64,000 bases of DNA, taken from assembly GCA_000818945.1 (NCBI GenBank), contig KN805441.1, positions 102,151-166,150 on the forward strand. The letters are read 5' to 3'. The translations under genes were made by a program, and so were the position numbers. The notes under the pieces were generated by a model, which saw only the letters and a list, made by a program, of their open reading frames with translations, ran no database searches and had not been told where the DNA came from. Of this stretch, positions 57,172-64,000 are shown in pieces (the stretch's first letter is position 1; every line of letters begins with the position of its first letter). The DNA comes from Schizochytrium sp. CCTCC M209059 (lineage: Eukaryota; Sar; Bigyra; Thraustochytrida; Thraustochytriidae).

Positions 57172-57801
57172 CTCGTGATTGTTATGTGTGTCTACGTTCT
57201 TCTGGAAAAGGCTCTGTTTTCCTTTTGAGATTGATCCATCGCTGATTATAAAAATCTAGACCAAGGGCAACGAGGGGAGCGACACGAGGGCGGGCTGAAC
57301 CCTTTTGTTTCTAGAAAACAAAAGAAAACAAAACAAAGAACAGAATTTGTGTGTACTTTCCATTCAATTGAAAATCTGTTTTGAAGTCATGATTTGACCT
57401 TTCATTTTCAATGGGACGAATGTAGTTGCACGGAGACATTCGTTCCGCGTTTCACTTTCTTCTGAAGACTTAACTGATCGTGCATGCTGCTGAAGTGGTT
57501 TGTATACCTTGGCTTTTGCTAACAACCAAGAAGACTCGCGTGCAACAGCACACATGCGATTTGTTTAGACATGCTCGACTTTGCCACGGTCAGAATGAAA
57601 AACAGAGGCACATCGACCAGCAAAGAAGGCTCGTTACATTAGAGAACTTCATTCTACAAAGTGGTTACAGTAGGGACACGTCCTAGGATGAGACCCCAGA
57701 GGTGGGTTTAGGAATCAAGCAAAAGACGTGGTGAAGAGGAAAACGAAGAAGAAAAAAAGATGCTAAAAATTCTAAAGGAGGACGGATGATCAGCCTAAAA
57801 T
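57172..57801. other. Convergent intergenic spacer
   Basis: 630 bases between kinase and anthranilate phosphoribosyltransferase genes. AT-richer, with AAAACA repeats near 57318-57340. No gene seen. Confidence 0.5.
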
Positions 57802-58863
57802 TCACGTTTTGGCCACCTTCGTTGGTGGCTCCTCGGACGAGGATGCGGCAAGACGCGTCGAAGTCTCTGCAAATTTATCGAGCGTTGCTAGAACATCTCC
57901 CGATTGCAATTTTGCAATTGCGGTCTTGTAGCCCGCCTCGACGGAGTCGCAAAGGCCATAAACATAAAGCGCTGCACCGGCGTTGAGCGCAATCGTATCA
58001 GCGATGGCACCCTCGGCCTTGTCACCACCAGAAAAGATGTCCCGAATAATGGCGGCATTCTCCGCTGGCTCGCCGCCCTCGAGGTCCTTGATCTTGCATT
58101 GTGCAATGCCCATTGCCTGGGGATCCACAGTAATCTTCTGCACGCCTTCGGGGGTCACCTCGCGCGCATCTGCGACTCCAACAGCAGCAAGCTCGTCGAG
58201 GCCGCAACAGTGCACAATGAGGGCGTGCTCGGCACCGAGCTTACGCACGACCTCCGCATAGACGTCGAGCAAGGCAGGAGAGTACACGCCAAGCATCATA
58301 CACTTTGCGCCCGCTGGGTTGAGAAGGGGGCCGAGGATGTTGAATATAGTGCGGATTTTAAGAGCGCGGCGGATGGGCACCACGTGGCGCATGGCCGGGT
58401 GAAAGTTGGGCGCGAACATGAAGGCAATCCCGGCCTCCTGCACGCAATCAGAAATGTGTGCCGGACCCAGGAGCGCGATACCCAGTTTTTCAAGAACATC
58501 CGAGGACCCCGACTTGCTTGTGACAGATTTGCTTCCGTGCTTGGCGACGCGCGCGCCGCACGCTGCCGCGACGATGGCCGCCGAGGTGCTAATATTGATC
58601 GTATTATGTCCGTCGCCACCTGTGCCGACCACATCGACGACCTTGTCGCCGCCCTCGACTTTGACGTGGACGGCATGCTTGCGCATCACGCCGGCGAGCG
58701 CCGCGATCTCGGCCGCCGTCTCGCCCTTGGCCGCGAGAAGCGCCAGAAAGGCCGCCGTCTGCGCGTCTTCGGCCTCGCCGCTCGCGATGGTCTCCATCAC
58801 CGCGGCCGCCTCGGCCTCCGAGAGGTCCTCGCGCCGCACGAGCTTCTCCAGGGCTTCCCTCAT
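57802..58863 (-). CDS. trpD: Anthranilate phosphoribosyltransferase
   Basis: 353 residues from M at 58863; the frame stays open 330 codons upstream only because the CT tract lacks stops. VVGTGGDGHNTINISTSAA is the PRPP-binding signature, KHGSKSVTSKSGSSDVLEKLG the anthranilate/Mg region, and NILGPLLNPAGA the third conserved block. The enzyme joins anthranilate to PRPP in tryptophan biosynthesis, and its presence indicates the cell makes its own tryptophan. It is free-standing here, not fused to TrpG or TrpC as in some lineages. The C-terminus has a short Ser/Thr/Lys extension. No clear plastid or mitochondrial targeting peptide is seen. Confidence 0.95.
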   Translation of the reverse strand: MREALEKLVRREDLSEAEAAAVMETIASGEAEDAQTAAFLALLAAKGETAAEIAALAGVMRKHAVHVKVEGGDKVVDVVGTGGDGHNTINISTSAAIVAAACGARVAKHGSKSVTSKSGSSDVLEKLGIALLGPAHISDCVQEAGIAFMFAPNFHPAMRHVVPIRRALKIRTIFNILGPLLNPAGAKCMMLGVYSPALLDVYAEVVRKLGAEHALIVHCCGLDELAAVGVADAREVTPEGVQKITVDPQAMGIAQCKIKDLEGGEPAENAAIIRDIFSGGDKAEGAIADTIALNAGAALYVYGLCDSVEAGYKTAIAKLQSGDVLATLDKFAETSTRLAASSSEEPPTKVAKT

Positions 58864-59762
<899 letters not shown>

Positions 59763-59950
59763 ATGGCCACGGAGCTCGAGCACGTGCGCGCGACCGGCGC
59801 GGGCGCGGGCATGAGCACGGGCACGGGGGAGGTGGACGCGCTGGGCCGCGCACTGCCGATCAACACGCGCGACGGCTCGAGCAAGCGCCGGCTGGCGGCG
59901 GAGGCGGCACGGGAGGAGGCGATTGAGAATGAGCGCAAGATGCGCAAGAT

Positions 59951-59988
<38 letters not shown>

Positions 59989-60149
59989 AGAAGGCGCCCG
60001 GTCCGAACGCGAGCAACAGCGGCAGCGGGCCGCGCGCGGGCGCCGCGGCCGCCAGCCGGCGCGCGCGCGCGCGCTCCGCAAGCCCCAAGCGGTCCTCCAG
60101 CGCCGACGGCGGCAGCGCGAGCAACAGCAACCAGATCACCATCGGGTGA
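59763..60149 (+). CDS. Small hypothetical poly-Gln protein
   Basis: 128 residues from ATG 59763 (cggATGGCC); M at 59706 is in frame but less likely. The ordered-looking part is residues ~20-70: EVDALGRALPINTRDGSSKR, then a charged helix with EEAIENERKMRKMQ. An (CAG)n run gives about eleven Gln, then Lys and a disordered Ala/Ser/Arg tail ending ITIG. Third codon positions are almost all G or C. Family unknown. It converges with the TM2-domain gene 94 bp away and may or may not belong to the compact block that follows. Confidence 0.55.
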
Positions 60150-60243
60150 CCATCGGGTGACGGACGATACGATGCAACAAACAACAAAAATACCCCCAAA
60201 AAATATGGAAAAAAATAACTCATTTACATCTACTCTACTCTAC

Positions 60244-60846
60244 TCAATCAACCAGGAAGATTTGGCCATAGTAGTAGAGCAGCGCGGCCAGGAAGACGAG
60301 CGCGAGGACGCCGACGAGCCTGCAGTAATGGCTGGGGACCCAGATGCCGGACTTGACGAAGCCGATCTCGCTCATGGGCTTGTCCTGCATGACTGCGAGG
60401 GAGGCGACGCGGAAGAGGTCGCCTGCCCAGCACACGAGCACGAGGAACTCGAAGACGAGCTTGTTGCGCACGACGACGGCCGGCTGGTTGCCCGCGAAGA
60501 CGCCCAGACCCATCACGAGGAAGGTGAAGAAGAGCAATAGCTTGAGGGAACCCCCCATGTAGTCCCCGGCGTAGAACCGGTCGAGGCCCGTGAAGCCGAA
60601 GAGCGCCGAGAGGAAGACGAGCAGGTCCACGCTCCGGACGGGGTGGCTCGCGACCAGGGCTTTCACGGCATGCGCGTCGTGCGCGGGCCTCTGTTTCTGT
60701 CTCTGCTGCCTCTGCGGCCTCTGTTTCTGCCTCTGCCTCTGCCTCTGCTGCTGCTGCTGCCTCTGCTGCTGCTGCTGCTGCTGCTGCTGCTTCGCCTTGC
60801 CCGCTACATTGTTCTTTTTCTTATTCTTGTCCCCTCGCAGCTTCAT
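60244..60846 (-). CDS. TM2-domain membrane protein
   Basis: 200 residues. A basic start (KLRGDKNKKKN) leads to a Gln/Arg tract from CTG repeats. The TM2 domain follows at ~72-120: DLLVFLSALFGFTGLDRFYA then GGSLKLLLFFTFLVMGLGVF, with the family's Gly, the D/HRFY motif and two membrane helices. Further segments, LVFEFLVLVCWAGDLFRVA and LVGVLALVFLAALLYYYG, give four in all, more than the minimal TM2 pair. TM2 proteins occur in bacteria, animals and protists with poorly known roles. First of three minus-strand genes in the compact 60.2-62.2-kb cluster. Confidence 0.75.
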   Translation of the reverse strand: MKLRGDKNKKKNNVAGKAKQQQQQQQQQRQQQQQRQRQRQKQRPQRQQRQKQRPAHDAHAVKALVASHPVRSVDLLVFLSALFGFTGLDRFYAGDYMGGSLKLLLFFTFLVMGLGVFAGNQPAVVVRNKLVFEFLVLVCWAGDLFRVASLAVMQDKPMSEIGFVKSGIWVPSHYCRLVGVLALVFLAALLYYYGQIFLVD

Positions 60847-60941
60847 CGTCCTATTTTTCTCTCACCCCTCGCTCTTCATACGGGGCACGGATAAAAAAAC
60901 AGCCGGGATTTTCAGTGTTTTTTTTTCTTTGGGTTTTTTCT

Positions 60942-61289
60942 TTACTCGTGGCCCCGGCGGTGGTACGGGTGCACCTGCCGGTGCTCGACCATGCGGCGGC
61001 GCTGGCTTCTCTCGGTGGAAGAAGGGGCCTTGGCTAGCGGCGGCGGGTTCCAGGGGACGGTGAACATGATCACTCCTGCGCCGAGCAAGGGAAAGACGAA
61101 GAGGAGGATCAGCAGGATCAGGCCTTCGTTGTTGCCTTGGGCCTGCAGGTAGGACCACGCGCGGACGAGCTTGAAGATGGCGAACGCGAAGAGGAAGAAG
61201 GACAGGACCGCCACGCCGGTGAGTACGTAGAGTATTGTGTTTTCGTTGTCGAATTCGGTCCTGATGGGCTTGGTGCTCATCAGATCCAT
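60942..61289 (-). CDS. Small two-TM membrane protein of unknown family
   Basis: 115 residues from M at 61289 (M at 61280 is equally possible). Two hydrophobic segments, LYVLTGVAVLSFFLFAFAIF and LILLILLFVFPLLGAGVIMF, are joined by a short polar loop with LQAQGNNEG. The N-terminus is polar, and the C-terminus is basic with His/Arg (RRRMVEHRQVHPYHRRGHE). Third positions are nearly all G/C. Spacing is 95 bp to the TM2 gene and 100 bp to the next gene. Function unknown. Confidence 0.65.
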   Translation of the reverse strand: MDLMSTKPIRTEFDNENTILYVLTGVAVLSFFLFAFAIFKLVRAWSYLQAQGNNEGLILLILLFVFPLLGAGVIMFTVPWNPPPLAKAPSSTERSQRRRMVEHRQVHPYHRRGHE

Positions 61290-61389
61290 GCTCGCGTGTG
61301 TCGGGGTTCTGGCGTGTGTGTCGCGTTTGTGTGTTTTTGCGTTGCTAAAAGTGACACCGAGAAAAAAACAAAGCGAAAAAAGCCGGCCC

Positions 61390-62247
61390 TCAGAAGGCGT
61401 CGCGGTTGACGAGGCCCTCGTCGTCGAGGTTGCTGCGCAGGTGCAGGAAGAGGAAGACGGCCGGGACGACGGCGAGCACGGCCACGAGCACGGTCTGCCA
61501 CATGCCCACGGCGGGCAGGCGGTCGTCCGGGTTGGCCGAGACCGCGCGCATGAGGCCCGGCACGAAGTAAGGGTCAAAGGCGGCGACGGCAGTGCTGTCG
61601 CCGTCCCCCTCGTTCTCGTTCTCGTCGCCGTCGCTGCTGACCCCGTCGTCGTCGTCGTCGCTAACGACGATGTAGCCTACGAGACGCCTGGACTGCCAGA
61701 AGCTCCAGACGGCGGCGCCGAGGACGAGGACGGCGAGGACCAGGACGGGCAGGAAGCGCAGGTCCCTGCGCACGCGGATGAAGTCGAGGTCGGCGCACTC
61801 TGCCAGGTGCGTGTCCTCCTCCTGGCCCGCGGCCAGCTCCTCCTGGGCCTCGAGCTTGCCCTCGAGGCGCGCCTTCTCGAGGGCCAGGGAGTCCGCCCGC
61901 GCCTGCGCCTCGGCGTGCGCCCGGTCGTGCATGTGCTGGTGCTCCTCGCGCGCCTTCTCCGCCTCCCACGTGCTTTCGTCATGCATCATGTGCTGCATGT
62001 GCTGCTGCTGCATGTGCTGCTGCTGCATGTGCTGCGGCTGCTGCTGCTGCTGCTGCTGGTGCTGGTGCCGGTGGTGCATCATCGCCGCCATGCCGCCGCC
62101 GCCGAGGCCGCCGCCGCCGAGGCCGCCGCCGCCGAGGCCGCCGCCGCCGAGGCCATCGTACCCGCCACCGCCGTCGCCGGCACTCGCGAAGAGCTCTGGC
62201 CCGAGCCGCACGGACCGCGTCGTGGTCGACGGGGAACCCAGAGACAT
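61390..62247 (-). CDS. Two-TM protein with Gly and His/Gln/Met repeats, unknown family
   Basis: 285 residues. After ~25 residues comes a GGGGL-type repeat (15-bp DNA unit), then a His/Gln/Met-rich tract (HMQQQHMQQQHMQHMMH), which might bind metal. A charged coiled coil runs ~88-145. Then come a membrane segment (LPVLVLAVLVLGAAVWSFW), an acidic loop with a DDDDDG run, and a second segment (WQTVLVAVLAVVPAVFLFLHL). The divergent promoter with the stalk-head gene contains the telomere-like tract. I do not recognise a family. Confidence 0.65.
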   Translation of the reverse strand: MSLGSPSTTTRSVRLGPELFASAGDGGGGYDGLGGGGLGGGGLGGGGLGGGGMAAMMHHRHQHQQQQQQQPQHMQQQHMQQQHMQHMMHDESTWEAEKAREEHQHMHDRAHAEAQARADSLALEKARLEGKLEAQEELAAGQEEDTHLAECADLDFIRVRRDLRFLPVLVLAVLVLGAAVWSFWQSRRLVGYIVVSDDDDDGVSSDGDENENEGDGDSTAVAAFDPYFVPGLMRAVSANPDDRLPAVGMWQTVLVAVLAVVPAVFLFLHLRSNLDDEGLVNRDAF

Positions 62248-62260
62248 TTGGTGGCGGTCA

Positions 62261-62338
62261 GGTTAGGGTGGTGGTTAGGTTTAGGTTAGGTTGAGGGTGG
62301 TGGTTAGGTTGAGGAAGGTGGTTAGGTTAGGTTTAGGT
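62261..62338 (+). repeat. Degenerate telomere-like TTAGG tract
   Basis: About ten GGTTAGG, TTTAGG or GGTTGAGG units in ~78 bp, CCTAA-rich on the other strand, between the divergent starts at 62247 and 62458. It resembles TTAGGG/TTTAGGG telomeric repeats but is irregular, so it could be interstitial telomeric DNA, a captured end, or a simple repeat. Confidence 0.6.
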
Positions 62339-62457
62339 GTTTTTTCTCTCTCTCTCACATACACACACTGTCCTTTCCTTTTTTCCTCTTTCTCACTCTT
62401 TCCTCTTTCTCACTCCCCCAGAAAAAACTTTACTTTACTTTACCCTATCTATCTAAA

Positions 62458-63351
62458 ATGCTGCTGGCCCTACCGCACAACGTGCAGGGCCTCCTGGGCC
62501 TGGCCCTGGCCCTGGGCTGGGGCATCGCCGTCGCGCGGACGGTCGCCGTGGACGCCAGGCGCGCGGTCGATGACGTGCAGGACGTCAGGCTCGTCGACGC
62601 CGTGGACAGCGGCCGCTCGGTCGAGGAGAACGTCGCCGCGCTCGACAGCGCCCTGCAGGAGAGCATCGCCGCGCTGCAGAGCAAGGTGCTCGCGCTCGCG
62701 TCCGCCTCCTCGACCATCCTCACCGACACGGACGCGAACGCCGCCGCCGGCGCCAGCGCCGCCGTCGCCGAGGTCAGCACGAGCCTCGCCGCCCTCGACA
62801 CCGAGACCGACGCGAAAGCCGCCGCCATGGTCGAGGAGACGAGGGCTCTGGCCGCGGTCGAGGCCGGCAAGCGCGCGACCGACCTCAATGCGAGCATCGA
62901 CAGCTTCGACGCCGCGTGGCTGCCCATGCTGTTCCACTTCGGCACCCAATCCTCGCAGTACTTCAGCGCCGGTTCCTGGCTGCCCCTGGCGCCCGTGGGA
63001 GAGACCAGCAACAGCGACGTCACGTATAGTACCAGCTACATCTCGCTCCCGCCCAATTCCGCCTGGGCCGTGGTCCTCGCCCTCTACTGCGTGGTCCCGA
63101 GCGGGAGCGGGTGGGTCGGCATCGAGCTCAGGTCGTCCGGCAACTCGAAGGTGTTCGGGAACCAGATCCTCGAGGTCATCAACCTCGACAGCAGCAATGG
63201 CCTGAACACGAACGTCTCGACCCTCGTCAACGACTCCAGCACCGAACGGCTCGTCTGGGGCGTCAAGGTCGTCTACGTCCATGAGAGTGCAAGCAACTGG
63301 TACATGCACGACGGCGCGAACTCGGGCTTGTTGCTCATCCGGACCGGGTAA
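62458..63351 (+). CDS. TM-anchored stalk-and-head protein, unknown family
   Basis: 297 residues, near-exclusive G/C at third positions. Residues ~12-26 (LLGLALALGWGIAVA) are a short N-terminal membrane anchor. ~30-165 is an Ala-rich, heptad-like stalk with regular Leu/Val/Ile (SVEENVAALDSALQESIAAL). After WLPMLFHFGT comes a ~130-residue beta-rich head of Ser/Tyr/Trp/Val strands (AGSWLPLAPVGE, then WAVVLALYCVVPSG, then SGLLLIRTG). Anchor, fibre stalk and terminal head resemble trimeric fibre or spike proteins of viruses and phages, or a C1q/TNF-like head. This is an architectural analogy, not homology. A paralogue follows. Confidence 0.7.
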   Translation: MLLALPHNVQGLLGLALALGWGIAVARTVAVDARRAVDDVQDVRLVDAVDSGRSVEENVAALDSALQESIAALQSKVLALASASSTILTDTDANAAAGASAAVAEVSTSLAALDTETDAKAAAMVEETRALAAVEAGKRATDLNASIDSFDAAWLPMLFHFGTQSSQYFSAGSWLPLAPVGETSNSDVTYSTSYISLPPNSAWAVVLALYCVVPSGSGWVGIELRSSGNSKVFGNQILEVINLDSSNGLNTNVSTLVNDSSTERLVWGVKVVYVHESASNWYMHDGANSGLLLIRTG

Positions 63352-63531
63352 AGGGTGAGGTTGTTGTTTTTGCTTTTTGGATTTTGCTTTGGTTCTTTTT
63401 TCGGTTTATTTTTTCTCTCCCCTCGCTCTCAACACACGCGCCTTCTTTCCTTCTCCAAGACCCCCCAAAAAGGGTGAAAAAACTCGCCCCTAAAAAAACC
63501 CTTTCCCCCTCCCTCCCTCCCTCCCTCTACT

Positions 63532-64000
63532 ATGCATCATCACCATCGTCACGACGCCGAGGGTGCACTGGGCCTGGCCCTCGCCCTGGCCTGGGGCGCC
63601 ATCGTCGCCTGGAAGACCGCCGACCAGCAGCACGGCAAGCTCGGCCGCATCCAGGACATCAAGATCGCCGAGGTCACCAGCAGCGCCAGGTCCAACGAGG
63701 ACAACATCCTCGCCCTCCAGGACGCCATGCGGGCACAGATCTCCACCCTGCAGCAGAACGTCCTCGCGCTCACCGAGGGCATCGACGAGGCCGTGGCCGA
63801 CACGAAGGGCAGGGCGGACGCGGCCTTCACCAGCGCCGAGGCCGAGGTGAGCGCCGGCCTCGCCGCCTCGAGCGACAAGGTGGCCGGCATCGCCGCGGCG
63901 ACGCTCGCGAGCGCGAACGCGGCCGTGGACGCCGAGATCGCCGCCCAGGCCAGCGCGGTCGACGCCAACATCCAGGCGCACCTCGGGGACTGGCTGCCGG
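63532..64000 (+). CDS. Second stalk protein, paralogue of the previous gene (truncated by window end)
   Basis: 156 codons are visible from ATG 63532; the frame is open to the window edge. MHHHHRHD precedes a membrane anchor, ALGLALALAWGAIVAW, aligning with LGLALALGWGIAVA of the neighbour. The stalk aligns too (IQDIK, then NILALQDAMRAQISTL, QNVLALT, AEVSAGLAA) and reaches the same WLP at the stalk end. A head domain should follow beyond 64000. The spacer before it has (CCCT)n directly upstream of the ATG. A tandem duplicate of the stalk-head gene, strongly diverged. Confidence 0.7.
   Translation, partial: MHHHHRHDAEGALGLALALAWGAIVAWKTADQQHGKLGRIQDIKIAEVTSSARSNEDNILALQDAMRAQISTLQQNVLALTEGIDEAVADTKGRADAAFTSAEAEVSAGLAASSDKVAGIAAATLASANAAVDAEIAAQASAVDANIQAHLGDWLP

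Noticed and set aside
61237..62289. Plus-strand frame of 350 residues, Val/Leu/Ala-rich
   Set aside because: Antisense of the two small membrane-protein genes; the minus-strand frames give proper TM segments and charged tails.
62470..63309. Minus-strand frame of 279 residues and overlapping frames
   Set aside because: High-GC shadows of the stalk-head gene; the sense frame shows the anchor and stalk shared with its paralogue.

Overview
The window looks like nuclear DNA of a free-living, flagellate protist, most plausibly a stramenopile of the thraustochytrid/labyrinthulomycete type (inference). Every recognisable protein is eukaryotic, yet each confident gene reads as one uninterrupted exon. 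Coding GC is high, and spacers are rich in microsatellites and T/A runs. The gene set fits a zoosporic osmotroph: outer-dynein-arm docking and nexin-dynein regulatory subunits, a CRT-like transporter, an OSCA/TMEM63 channel, a receptor-like TKL kinase and tryptophan biosynthesis. There is one 103-bp run of N at 34027-34129. I found no tRNA, rRNA or CRISPR array.

Layout. 0-14 kb: a duplicated Kelch-BTB protein, a YeeE/TsuA-type sulfur transporter, a LarA-like (nickel-pincer) protein, octanoyltransferase LipB, a COMMD6-like protein and an unknown two-TM protein. 14-31 kb: an OSCA/TMEM63 channel, an alpha/beta hydrolase, a CRT-like transporter, an FSP1/AIFM2-like oxidoreductase, HYPK, an eIF4H-like two-RRM protein and an unknown serine-rich protein. 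31-44 kb: two neighbouring axonemal genes (ODAD1/CCDC114-like and DRC4/GAS8), an IQ-WW protein with a six-fold uncharacterised repeat, a KICS2-like KICSTOR subunit and SNM1/DCLRE1A. 44-49 kb: a voltage-gated K+ channel and a conserved protein of unknown function, separated by a nearly perfect tandem duplication of their shared 5' region. 49-59 kb: a CD36-family protein, about 3.3 kb without a confident gene, a receptor-like kinase and anthranilate phosphoribosyltransferase next to a perfect 512-bp CT tract.

60.2-64 kb differs from the rest. Five small genes are packed with 95-210 bp spacers, appear almost exclusively GC at third positions, and encode membrane proteins: a TM2-domain protein, two small two-TM proteins, and two adjacent paralogues built as TM anchor, Ala-rich stalk and (in the complete copy) a C-terminal globular head. 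A degenerate telomere-like TTAGG tract lies in the divergent promoter. I read this block as a possible integrated viral or other mobile segment, or a fast-evolving lineage-specific membrane cassette. It is the best candidate for something undescribed.

Most genes are arranged as divergent or convergent neighbours without operons. The palindromic octamer TAGGCCTA occurs seven times, all in or at the edge of intergenic DNA and mostly just downstream of genes.
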